Positions 27,149 to 34,769 of a DNA stretch of 64,000 nt are shown piece by piece. Numbering within the stretch: the first letter of the stretch is position 1; each line of letters opens with the position of its first letter. The position numbers were made by a program, and so were the translations under genes. Source of the stretch: Niveispirillum cyanobacteriorum (GTDB lineage Bacteria; Pseudomonadota; Alphaproteobacteria; Azospirillales; Azospirillaceae); assembly GCF_002868735.1 (NCBI RefSeq), contig NZ_CP025611.1:3304501-3368500 (forward strand), written 5' to 3'. The notes under the pieces are model-generated. The model saw only the letters and a program-made list of their open reading frames with translations, had not been told where the DNA came from and ran no database searches.

Positions 27149-27598
27149 CATTCCGCGGTAAAGGCCGGGTTCCGATCCCTCAATGGGCACGGCACCCACG
27201 GCCTTCTGGTAGAATTCCACCGGACCCGCCCCGCCGATGACGGCATAGGCGTAACCATCGGCGGCCATGGCGCGCAGGCTGGCCAGAAGCAGCGCCTTGC
27301 CCAGGCCGGTCCCCCGCGCCTGTTCATCCACGCCCGTGGGGCCGAACAGGCCGCGCGCGGTCACGTCATGGCAGGCGAAACCCAGCAGGGTGCCGGCATC
27401 GTTATGGGCGATATGGATGCGGGTAGGGCAGGCGGACAGGGCCGCGCTGGCCTCCGCCCGCCAGCCCTCCCCAAATCGGGCCGCGATCCAGGGCAGGATC
27501 ACCGCCGCCTCCGGTGCCAGGGCGCGGCGCAGAGTGATGCCGGGTGGCAAAGGCTCGGGACCCTGGGGCAGGGCGTAGAGCTTGACGAGCAGGTCCAT
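27131..27598 (-). CDS. GNAT family N-acetyltransferase
   Basis: A 155-residue GNAT-fold protein. The acetyl-CoA binding motif A is [19 protein letters not shown] (Q/R-x-x-G-x-G/A type, about 92-110), and the last strand [11 protein letters not shown] is the usual GNAT C-terminal block. Substrate unknown. It sits 3 bases downstream of murQ on the same strand, so it is probably co-transcribed with it, and its function may be linked to amino sugars, though this is only context. It overlaps the 3' end of the glycosylase gene on the other strand. Confidence 0.78.
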   Translation of the reverse strand: MDLLVKLYALPQGPEPLPPGITLRRALAPEAAVILPWIAARFGEGWRAEASAALSACPTRIHIAHNDAGTLLGFACHDVTARGLFGPTGVDEQARGTGLGKALLLASLRAMAADGYAYAVIGGAGPVEFYQKAVGAVPIEGSEPGLYRGMLRATV

Positions 27599-27601
27599 GG
27601 G

Positions 27602-28480
27602 TTAACCCAACGCGTTGCGCAGATTGTCACAAGCCGCCGTCAGGGCTGCGCGGGCCGCATCGGGCGACAGGCCACGCAGCAGGACGAGCACCGCCGGTTT
27701 CAAGGCACCGTCGCAATCGGCAAGTGCCTTTGCCGCCCTATCGCTATCAGCCCCCGTGATCTGTCGCAGGATGTCCAGCGCGCGGGCCTGCAGCTTCACA
27801 TTATTGACCTGCAGGTTGACCATCAGGTTCCCGTACACCCCGCCGAGGCGGACCATCAGGGCCGTGGAGAGCAGGTTCAGGAGCAGTTTCTGCGCCGTGC
27901 CGGCGGCCAGCCGGGTGGAACCGGCAATCACCTCCTCCCCGCTATCCACAAATAACGGGTGTTCGGCGGCCAGCAGCAGGGGGGAGCCGTCGTTGCTGGC
28001 AATGCCGATGGTCACGGCACCCGCTGCCCGTGCCACGTCCAGCGCGCCGACGGTGAACGCGCTGCGCCCGCTGGCCGAGACGCCGATGACAATGTCGCCG
28101 GGGCCGGGGGAGAGTGCCCGGACACGTTCGGCCCCGGCATCGCCCGCATCTTCCACCGCCCCATCGAACCCTTGCCGCAGATCGCCGATTCCGGCCAGGA
28201 CCAGTTCCACCCGCGTCAGGGGGAAGCTGAAGGTGCCGGGCAGTTCCAGCCCGTCCAGGGCCGCCAGCACCGCCGATGATCCGGCGCCAACATAGATCAG
28301 GCGGCCGTCGGAGCCGATTCTCGCCGCAGCCTCATCCACGGCCCGGCCCAGGGCCGGTAGGGTGGCCATGCAGGCCGACACGGCCCGCGCTTGCCCGCCC
28401 CACAACGCCTCCAGAATGTCAGGCGTGGACCATTGATCCAGCCCCTGGAAGCGTTGGCCCACCCTCTCCGTCGCGGACAT
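27602..28480 (-). CDS. murQ: N-acetylmuramic acid 6-phosphate etherase MurQ
   Basis: A 292-residue SIS-domain lyase that cleaves the lactyl ether of MurNAc-6-P to give GlcNAc-6-P and lactate, a key step in peptidoglycan recycling. Family blocks: RLIYVGAGSSAVLAALD (SIS phosphate loop), IVIGVSASGRSAFTVGAL, and the highly specific EVIAGSTRLAAGTAQK followed by ALMVRLGGVYGNLMVNLQ. It faces the nag genes across a 144-base promoter region with shared operators, so it should be controlled by the same GntR-type regulator. No anmK or murK candidate is adjacent apart from the kinase at 28625. Confidence 0.93.
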   Translation of the reverse strand: MSATERVGQRFQGLDQWSTPDILEALWGGQARAVSACMATLPALGRAVDEAAARIGSDGRLIYVGAGSSAVLAALDGLELPGTFSFPLTRVELVLAGIGDLRQGFDGAVEDAGDAGAERVRALSPGPGDIVIGVSASGRSAFTVGALDVARAAGAVTIGIASNDGSPLLLAAEHPLFVDSGEEVIAGSTRLAAGTAQKLLLNLLSTALMVRLGGVYGNLMVNLQVNNVKLQARALDILRQITGADSDRAAKALADCDGALKPAVLVLLRGLSPDAARAALTAACDNLRNALG

Positions 28481-28517
28481 GTCCTGTCTCTGGTCTTGTT
28501 AGAATGACGTTGTGACC

Positions 28518-28583
28518 ATACCAGATGAAGATTTGATCGCCAAGTATGGCTTGGGATATTGTCATCTGGTATTTATCTGGTAT
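28518..28583. promoter_or_regulatory. Operator cluster for the amino-sugar regulon
   Basis: Three exact copies of a 9-bp element lie in the murQ/nagK divergent promoter: ATACCAGAT at 28518-28526 and its reverse complement ATCTGGTAT at 28564-28572 and 28575-28583. The last two are direct repeats 11 bases apart, one helical turn. The first forms an inverted pair with them. The encoded GntR/HutC regulator at 29497 is the likely ligand. Confidence 0.7.
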
Positions 28584-28624
28584 CGTACCTGTTAGCAATT
28601 GGATAGAGACCAAGAGAAGCCTTC

Positions 28625-29500
28625 ATGACCTCTCCCCTGTTCCTGGGCATTGATGGTGGCGGCACGCGCTGCCGGGCGCGGCTGGCCGATGCGGGCGGGC
28701 GCACGCTGGGCGAGGGTGTGGGTGGGGCCGCCAATATCCGCCTGGGCCTGGATGTCGCCTGGAATGCGATTATGGAGGCCGTCGATGCCGCCCTGGCGCA
28801 GGCGGGGCTGGGGCGGGAGGTTCTGTCCACCACCTATATCGGTCTGGGTCTGGCCGGCATCACCAATGAGGCCGATCAGAAGCGGGTGGCGGGCAGCGCG
28901 CCGGTGACGTTCGCCGGCATCCTGTCCGACACGGATGCCTATACGGCCTGTCTGGGTGCCCATGCCGGCGCCGATGGCGGCATCTTGATTTCCGGGACGG
29001 GCAGTGCGGCGCAGATCATTGTGAACGGCGTGGGGCGCGGGATTGGCGGCTGGGGGTTTGAGGTGTCGGACCTGGGCTCCGGCGCGTCGATGGGGCGCGA
29101 CGCGGTGAGGGCTGCCCTTCTGGGCCATGACGGCATGGGGCCGCACACGGATTTGACGCGGGCCGTAATGGCGGCGCTGGGCGGTGACCCGCCTTCGGTC
29201 GTGGCCTGGGTCGGCCCGGCCCGGCCGGGGGATTATGGCACCCTGGCCCCGTTGGTGCTGGATCATGCCCGCAAGGGTGATGTGTTGGCCGAACGGCTGG
29301 TACGGGAGCAGGCGGATCATCTGGTCATGCATATCCGCCGCCTGCTGGAACTGGGCGCGCCCGCCATTTGCCTGATGGGTGGGCTGGGGCCGGTGCTGCT
29401 GGACTGGATGCCGCCCTGGGTGCGCGGCGTGCTGACGGCACCCAAGGGCGATGCCATGGCGGGCGGGGTGCTGCTGGCCATGCGGGCGGGTGGTGCATGA
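28625..29500 (+). CDS. N-acetylglucosamine kinase-like (BadF/BadG/NagK ATPase)
   Basis: A 291-residue sugar kinase of the BadF/BadG/BcrA/BcrD actin-like ATPase group that includes N-acetylglucosamine and N-acetylmuramate kinases. The phosphate-1 motif is LFLGIDGGGTRCRARLAD (residues 5-22), and the phosphate-2 and adenosine regions appear as ISGTGSAAQIIV and LMGGLGPVLL. Given murQ, nagA and a NagB-like protein around it, the substrate is most likely GlcNAc, MurNAc or a related sugar. The stop overlaps the start of the GntR regulator by four bases (ATGA). Its start is the first ATG after the operator region. Confidence 0.85.
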   Translation: MTSPLFLGIDGGGTRCRARLADAGGRTLGEGVGGAANIRLGLDVAWNAIMEAVDAALAQAGLGREVLSTTYIGLGLAGITNEADQKRVAGSAPVTFAGILSDTDAYTACLGAHAGADGGILISGTGSAAQIIVNGVGRGIGGWGFEVSDLGSGASMGRDAVRAALLGHDGMGPHTDLTRAVMAALGGDPPSVVAWVGPARPGDYGTLAPLVLDHARKGDVLAERLVREQADHLVMHIRRLLELGAPAICLMGGLGPVLLDWMPPWVRGVLTAPKGDAMAGGVLLAMRAGGA

Positions 29501-30264
29501 GCGTGACCGAACCCTTGTTCGATGGGGCGGCATTGTCGGCGGACAGCCCCCTGCCGCTTTACATGCAACTGGCCCGGCATCTGAAACGGTTGATCAGCGA
29601 CGGGACCTTGGCGGTCGAGGATGCGCTGCCCGCCGAACGCGATCTGGCCGAAGGGTTTGCGGTATCCCGCGTGACGGTGCGCAAGGCAGTGCAGGCGCTG
29701 GTCGATGAAGGCCTGCTGCATCAGCGCCCGCGCGCCGGCACGTTCGTGGCCAAGGCCCCGCATGTGGAACAGCCGCTGTCGGCCCTGACTGGCTTTTCCG
29801 AAGACATGCGGTCACGCGGGCTGGAGCCGTCATCGCGCTGGCTGTCACGCACGGTCGCCCCGGCCAGCCCGGAAGAGGCCATGGTGCTGGGTCTGGCCCT
29901 GGGGGAGAAGGTCAGCCGGTTGTGGCGTCTGCGTCTGGCCGATGAGGCGCCGATGGCCATTGAGCTGTCGGTGGTGCCGGCCCGCATCCTGCCCGACCCT
30001 CTGCTGGTCACCGGATCGCTGTATGATGTGCTGCGCGGGTTGGGATATCCGCCGCACCGCGCCTTGCAGCGCCTGTCCGCCGGCCTGCTGAACCCCGATC
30101 AGGCCGGCATCCTGCACGTGCCCGAAGGCACGCCGGCTTTGTTCATCGAACGCCGCAGCTTCCTTGAAAATGGCCGCCCGCTGGAATTCGTGCGCAGCCA
30201 GTACCGGGGCGATGCCTACGATTTCATTGTGGAGCTGAACCTGAACGCTCCGCCCAACCCGTGA
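29497..30264 (+). CDS. GntR/HutC-family regulator of amino-sugar genes
   Basis: A 255-residue regulator with an N-terminal GntR winged helix (LPLYMQLARHLKRLI, then LPAERDLAEGFAVSRVTVRK, about 20-75) and a C-terminal UTRA effector domain (from about 90: LSALTGFSEDMRSRGL to FVRSQYRGDAYDF). NagR/DasR-type members bind GlcNAc-6-P or GlcN-6-P and leave their operators. It is translationally coupled to the kinase upstream. The three ATCTGGTAT elements in the divergent promoter are its likely sites. I leave the gene symbol open because NagR, NagQ and DasR names differ by lineage. Confidence 0.9.
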   Translation: MSVTEPLFDGAALSADSPLPLYMQLARHLKRLISDGTLAVEDALPAERDLAEGFAVSRVTVRKAVQALVDEGLLHQRPRAGTFVAKAPHVEQPLSALTGFSEDMRSRGLEPSSRWLSRTVAPASPEEAMVLGLALGEKVSRLWRLRLADEAPMAIELSVVPARILPDPLLVTGSLYDVLRGLGYPPHRALQRLSAGLLNPDQAGILHVPEGTPALFIERRSFLENGRPLEFVRSQYRGDAYDFIVELNLNAPPNP

Positions 30265-30280
30265 TGTTTTGAGACTGACC

Positions 30281-31321
30281 ATGACCAAGCCCGACAGCAC
30301 CAGCACCAAGATGGCCGTGGAAGCGGCGGAAAGTGCATCCGCCATTCGGCGCCAGATCGAGCGCTGTGGCCCCCTGTTCAGCGTTCTGGGGACGAAGCTG
30401 CGGGAACTGAACCCGTCGCTGGTGGTCACCTGCGCGCGCGGCAGTTCCGACCATGCCGCCACCTATGGCAAGTACCTGATCGAAACCCATCTGGGCCTGC
30501 CGGTCGCGTCGGTCGGTCCGTCGGTCGTGTCGCTTTACAATACCGACCTGAAGGTCGACGGCGCCCTGTTCGTGGCGGTATCGCAGAGCGGGCGCAGCCC
30601 CGACCTGCTGCGTCTGGCCGCCGCCGCCAAGAAGGGCGGGGCCTATGTCGTGGCCTTCGTGAATGACGAGACATCGCCGCTGGCAGAGGCCGCCGACCTG
30701 TTCATCCCGCTCTGCGCGGGGCCGGAAATCAGTGTGGCTGCCACCAAATCCTATCTGACGGCCTGCTTTGCCTTCCTGTCCATGGTGGCGGAATGGAAGG
30801 ATGATGACGCTCTGCGCCGCACCGCGTCGCAGGCCCCGGCGGCCCTGTCGGCGGCAGCGGAACTGGATTGGACGCCGGCCCTGCTGAACCTCACGGACAA
30901 GACCGGCCTGTATGTTATCGGGCGCGGCGTGGGCACGGGCGCCATCATGGAAATGGCCCTGAAATGCAAGGAAACCTGCCGCCTGCATGCCGAGGCGTTC
31001 AGCGCGGCGGAGGTGATCCATGGGCCGCTGGCCCTGGTCGGTCCCGACTTCCCCGTGCTGGCCATCAACCAGAATGATGCGACGGCAGAGGCGACGCGCG
31101 CGGCCATTGCCCGCTGCGTCGAGCTCGGGGCACCGGTCTTCAGCAGCGATGACGGCGTGAAGGGCGTGATCCCGCTGCCATCGGTGCCCGCCCTGGCCCC
31201 GGAGCTGGCGCCGCTGGCGGCGGTGCAGAGCTTCTACATGGCCATCCACACGGTATCACAGCGCCGGGGGCTAAACCCCGACGTGCCCGCCAACCTGCGC
31301 AAGGTGACGGAGACGGTGTGA
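30281..31321 (+). CDS. Glucosamine-6-phosphate deaminase, NagB-II type (SIS)
   Basis: A 346-residue protein with two SIS domains, as in the isomerase half of GlmS, but lacking the N-terminal glutaminase domain. Motifs: VTCARGSSDHAATYGKYL, VAVSQSGRSPDLLRL (SIS loops), and CKETCRLHAEAFSAAEVIHG. Such proteins in nag operons act as alternative (NagB-II) deaminases converting GlcN-6-P to fructose-6-P and ammonia. The ATG at 30281 is chosen over an upstream TTG. It ends in TGATG overlap with nagA. Confidence 0.9.
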   Translation: MTKPDSTSTKMAVEAAESASAIRRQIERCGPLFSVLGTKLRELNPSLVVTCARGSSDHAATYGKYLIETHLGLPVASVGPSVVSLYNTDLKVDGALFVAVSQSGRSPDLLRLAAAAKKGGAYVVAFVNDETSPLAEAADLFIPLCAGPEISVAATKSYLTACFAFLSMVAEWKDDDALRRTASQAPAALSAAAELDWTPALLNLTDKTGLYVIGRGVGTGAIMEMALKCKETCRLHAEAFSAAEVIHGPLALVGPDFPVLAINQNDATAEATRAAIARCVELGAPVFSSDDGVKGVIPLPSVPALAPELAPLAAVQSFYMAIHTVSQRRGLNPDVPANLRKVTETV

Positions 31322-32493
31322 TGACAGGCACCCTGCTGACCGGCGCGCGGGTCTTTACCGGCACACGCACCATCGATGCCGATCTCCTGATCCAGGGGGA
31401 ACGGCTGGCGGCGGTTCTGCCACCCGGTTCCACGGCACCCGCCGGCGTGGCGGTGCGGCATCTGTCGTCCGACATGCTGCTGGCGCCCGGTTTCATCGAT
31501 ACACAGGTCAATGGCGGCGGCGGGGTGCTGTTCAACGATACACCGACGCGTGAGGCCGCCCTGGCCATTGCGCGTGCCCATCGCCGGTTCGGTACCACAG
31601 CCCTGTTGCCGACCTTCATCACCGACCGGGTGGAAGGGATGCAGGCGGCGGCCATGGCGGCGGCATCGGCCAGCGGTGTCATCGGGTCCGGTGTCATCGG
31701 CGTGCATCTGGAAGGCCCGTTCCTGACGCCGGAACGGCGCGGCGTCCACAATCTGGATCATGTGCGCCCGGCCAGCGAAGGGGACCTGGATTTCCTGGAA
31801 GGGCTGCCCGACCGGTTCGGTGCGCATGATGCCCGCGTGCTGCTGTCACTGGCACCCGACCGGGTGGCAGCAGCGGAGATCGCGCGGCTGGTGGCGGCGG
31901 GGGTGATCGTGGCTGGTGCGCATTCAGCCGCCAGCTTTGCCCAGACCATGGCGGCGGTCGATGCTGGCCTGACCGGATTTACCCACCTGTTCAACGCCAT
32001 GCCGCCGCTGGCCAACCGGGAGCCGGGCATTGCAGGGGCTGCCCTGGCGGCGCGCGATACCGTCTGCGGTATCATTGCCGACGGGGTGCATGTGCATCCC
32101 GCCATGCTGCGTCTGGCGCTGGCGGCCAAGGGGCCGGGCGGGTTGATGCTGGTCACCGACGCGATGCCGCCGACGGGGACCGATGCGACCAGTTTCCAGC
32201 TATACGGCCAGACTATCCATCGCCGCGATGGGCGTCTGGTCACCGATGACGGCACGCTGGCTGGGGCCGATATCGACATGGCGCAGGCGGTGCGCAACGC
32301 CATCCGTCTGATGGGCGTGGATGTGGAGGAGGCGCTGCGCATGGCCTCGCTCTATCCCGCGCGTTTCCTGCATCTGGAGCACCGCTTGGGTCGCCTCCAG
32401 GCGGGATGGCAGGCGGATATCGTGCTGCTGGACAGTGATTTGACGGTTACCGGCACCTGGGTCGCCGGGCAGTGGCGGGATGCCGCCGATTAA
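31321..32493 (+). CDS. nagA: N-acetylglucosamine-6-phosphate deacetylase
   Basis: A 390-residue metal-dependent amidohydrolase converting GlcNAc-6-P to GlcN-6-P and acetate. Landmarks: FIDTQVNGGGGVLFND at the barrel entry, VHLEGPFLTPERRG (metal-binding Glu), VAGAHSAASFAQ and THLFNAMPPLANREPG (His ligands), and the catalytic Asp in LMLVTDAMPPTG. The start overlaps the upstream deaminase stop by one base. The pathway is closed by the neighbours: MurQ and the kinase make GlcNAc-6-P, NagA deacetylates it and the SIS deaminase makes fructose-6-P. Confidence 0.95.
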   Translation: MTGTLLTGARVFTGTRTIDADLLIQGERLAAVLPPGSTAPAGVAVRHLSSDMLLAPGFIDTQVNGGGGVLFNDTPTREAALAIARAHRRFGTTALLPTFITDRVEGMQAAAMAAASASGVIGSGVIGVHLEGPFLTPERRGVHNLDHVRPASEGDLDFLEGLPDRFGAHDARVLLSLAPDRVAAAEIARLVAAGVIVAGAHSAASFAQTMAAVDAGLTGFTHLFNAMPPLANREPGIAGAALAARDTVCGIIADGVHVHPAMLRLALAAKGPGGLMLVTDAMPPTGTDATSFQLYGQTIHRRDGRLVTDDGTLAGADIDMAQAVRNAIRLMGVDVEEALRMASLYPARFLHLEHRLGRLQAGWQADIVLLDSDLTVTGTWVAGQWRDAAD

Positions 32494-32523
32494 ATCAAAG
32501 ACCACCAATCAGGGAGTAGGGGC

Positions 32524-32796
32524 ATGTTGAAGCGTCGTTACACCGCCGAAGAGGTGGAACAGAAGCTGGCCTTGGCCGACGCGCTGCTGAATGAAGGCTA
32601 CAAGATCGTGGATATCGCCCGCGAATTGGGCGTCACCCGTGTCACCTATTACCGCTGGCGCCAGGATCAGGCGGGCGAAAAGCCGGCCATGGTACGCCGC
32701 CTGGAACAGCTGGAGCGGGAGAATGCCGAGTTGCGCCGGCGTCTGGCCGACCTGCTGCGCGCAGGATACAGGGCGGACACGGCGGTGGCGGCGTAA
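32524..32796 (+). CDS. Orphan transposase OrfA-like helix-turn-helix protein
   Basis: A 90-residue protein with the N-terminal helix-turn-helix (KIVDIARELGVTRVTYYRWR, about 27-46) and C-terminal leucine-zipper-like helix (LEQLERENAELRRRLADLL) of IS3-family OrfA proteins. There is no OrfB integrase, inverted repeat or target duplication around it. An AGGGAGTAGGGGC ribosome-binding site is present. The gene starts 30 bases after nagA and could be read through from it. It is either a relic of an insertion sequence or a domesticated DNA-binding protein. It ends 3 bases before the convergent acetyltransferase. Confidence 0.7.
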   Translation: MLKRRYTAEEVEQKLALADALLNEGYKIVDIARELGVTRVTYYRWRQDQAGEKPAMVRRLEQLERENAELRRRLADLLRAGYRADTAVAA

Positions 32797-32799
32797 AAC

Positions 32800-33408
32800 C
32801 TATCCCCGCTCATGCAGTCCGGCGGCCCAATCGTCGCGCAGGATGGCGTAGAGGATGTGGTCGGCCCATTTGTCATTGATGCGCAGATAGGCCCGCGCAT
32901 AGCCTTCCTTGGTGAAGCCGACCTTCTCCAGCACGCCGCTGCTGGCCTGGTTGGTGGGTAGGCACGCCGCTTCCACCCGGTGCAGGCCAAGCTGCCCGAA
33001 GGCGAAGGACAGCATCAGGCGTGCCGCCTCTGAGGTATAGCCGCGCCGGGCATAGGGGCGGCCCACCCAATAGCCCATGGACCCCATCTGCGCCACGCCG
33101 CGCCGGACATTAGTGAGGCCGATACCACCCACCACCAGTTCGCTGCGCTGTTCGAAGGTCAAGAAACTGTAGGTCTCATCATCGCGCCATTCGGCGGCCT
33201 GACGGCGCAGACGGCGGTTGAACGCCGTCTGGGTCAGGGCGTCGGGCGGCCAGGTCGGTTCCCATGGCACCAGGAACTCCCGGCTGGCTTCCCGGATTTC
33301 GGCCCATTGTTTCCAGTCGCGCGGCTGAGCGGGACGGATGAAGACATTGGGACCGTCAACGCGCAAGGGCGGGGGGCTTAATAGACCGTCAGGGATCAAA
33401 CGGATCAT
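32800..33408 (-). CDS. RimJ/RimL-like GNAT acetyltransferase
   Basis: A 202-residue protein of the ribosomal-protein-type GNAT subgroup. Features: NVFIRPAQPRDWKQWAEIRE at the front, GYWVGRPYARRGYTSEAARL (acetyl-CoA motif A, about 110-129), and EAACLPTNQASSGVLEKVGF with KEGYARAYLRINDKWADH, typical of RimJ. These acetylate N-termini of ribosomal proteins or other amines. The gene lies downstream of the M16 peptidase gene and thrC on the same strand, an order seen in many alphaproteobacteria, but the substrate is not shown. Confidence 0.85.
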   Translation of the reverse strand: MIRLIPDGLLSPPPLRVDGPNVFIRPAQPRDWKQWAEIREASREFLVPWEPTWPPDALTQTAFNRRLRRQAAEWRDDETYSFLTFEQRSELVVGGIGLTNVRRGVAQMGSMGYWVGRPYARRGYTSEAARLMLSFAFGQLGLHRVEAACLPTNQASSGVLEKVGFTKEGYARAYLRINDKWADHILYAILRDDWAAGLHERG

Positions 33409-33468
33409 CCTGTTCCTGGCCCCCCGGTTCGCGGTTTGTTGTTTGTCGGTACTTTAAGCGTGATCGCG

Positions 33469-34752
33469 TCAGGCCGCCAGACGGCTTGTCACGCTGTCCA
33501 GGCTTTCCAGACCGTCCAGCGGACCCAGGGCCGTCAAGGTCGGCTTGCTGCCGAACATGCGTTCCGCGCAGGCGGCGACGGCGGCCAGATCGACGGCATC
33601 CAGCTTTGCCACCGTTTCGGCGGGCGGGATGACGCGGCCATAGGTCAGCAGTTGCGAGCCCAGCTGTTCGGCGCGGTTGGTGGTGCTTTCCAGGCCCATC
33701 AACTGACTGGCTTTCAGCTGTGCCTTGGCACGGACTAGTTCATCGGTCGTCAGGGTGCCCGCCAGCTTGCGCACCTCCTCACAGATCACGGGGATCAGTT
33801 CGGCGGTGCTGTCGGAGCCGGTGCCGGCATAGATGCCGAACACGCCGCTGTCAGCCATGGACCAGTTGAAACTGTGGATCGAATAGACCAGCCCGCGCTT
33901 TTCCCGTACTTCCTGGAACAGGCGAGACGACATGCCGCCACCCAGCAGGGTGGACAGGACCATGGCGGCGTGCAGGTCGGGGCTATTGTTCGAAACCCCG
34001 TCAAAGCCCAGCAGTACATGCACCTGTTCCAGGTCACGCTCCTCCCGGAACTCACCCCCGTGATAGAGGGCCTGCTCGGCCCCCGTCACGTCACCCGCGG
34101 CTGGATAGGTGAAAAGCCGCGCGGCCAGTTCGACCACCTGTTCATGGGTGATATTGCCGGCGGCGGCCACCACCATGTTGGCAGGTACGTACCGACCCGT
34201 CACATAATCCACCATCGCCGCGCGCGGCAGGCTTTCCACCACGTCCGAGGTGCCCAGAACGGGGCGGCCCAGACGCTGTTTCGGGAAGGCGGTGGCCAGG
34301 AAATGGTCATAAACGATGTCGTCGGGCGTATCTTCGGCCTGACCGATTTCCTGCAAAATGACCTGGCGTTCCTTAGCCAGTTCCCCTTCGTCGAACAACG
34401 GATTCTGCACCATGTCGGCCAGGATGCCCAGGGCCAGACCCAGATCCTCCTTCAGGACCTTGGCGTAGTAGCAGGTCTGTTCGCGGCTGGTATAGGCGTT
34501 CAGATGGCCGCCGACATTTTCGATCTCTGCCGAAATGGCGAAGGCGTCGCGGGTCGGCGTGCCCTTGAACAGCATATGTTCAACCAGATGCGCCACCCCG
34601 TTGGCGGCCAGCGGTTCATGCCGGCTGCCAACGCCGAACCAGATGCCGACCGATACGGTCTCGACATGGGGCATGGCATCGGTGGCCACACGCAGGCCGT
34701 TGGGAAGGGTGGTAACGCGGGTGCCGGGGGCGGCGGGGAAGCTGTTGCTCAC
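33469..34752 (-). CDS. M16 family zinc peptidase (MPP-like)
   Basis: A 427-residue metallopeptidase of the insulinase/M16B family, close to mitochondrial processing peptidase beta. The inverted zinc motif HLVEH is in GVAHLVEHMLFKGTPTRD (about 53-70), with the third ligand Glu in the downstream helix (ERQVILQEIGQAEDTPDD). The second M16 half follows (RGLVYSIHSFNWSMADSG). There is no signal peptide, so it is probably cytoplasmic, possibly processing or degrading peptides. It is 17 bases downstream of thrC on the same strand. Confidence 0.93.
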   Translation of the reverse strand: MSNSFPAAPGTRVTTLPNGLRVATDAMPHVETVSVGIWFGVGSRHEPLAANGVAHLVEHMLFKGTPTRDAFAISAEIENVGGHLNAYTSREQTCYYAKVLKEDLGLALGILADMVQNPLFDEGELAKERQVILQEIGQAEDTPDDIVYDHFLATAFPKQRLGRPVLGTSDVVESLPRAAMVDYVTGRYVPANMVVAAAGNITHEQVVELAARLFTYPAAGDVTGAEQALYHGGEFREERDLEQVHVLLGFDGVSNNSPDLHAAMVLSTLLGGGMSSRLFQEVREKRGLVYSIHSFNWSMADSGVFGIYAGTGSDSTAELIPVICEEVRKLAGTLTTDELVRAKAQLKASQLMGLESTTNRAEQLGSQLLTYGRVIPPAETVAKLDAVDLAAVAACAERMFGSKPTLTALGPLDGLESLDSVTSRLAA

Positions 34753-34769
34753 GTAATCTCTGTTCCGTT

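Noticed and set aside
32524-32796. Complete insertion sequence
   Set aside because: Only an OrfA-like gene is present; no integrase frame, terminal repeats or target duplication nearby.
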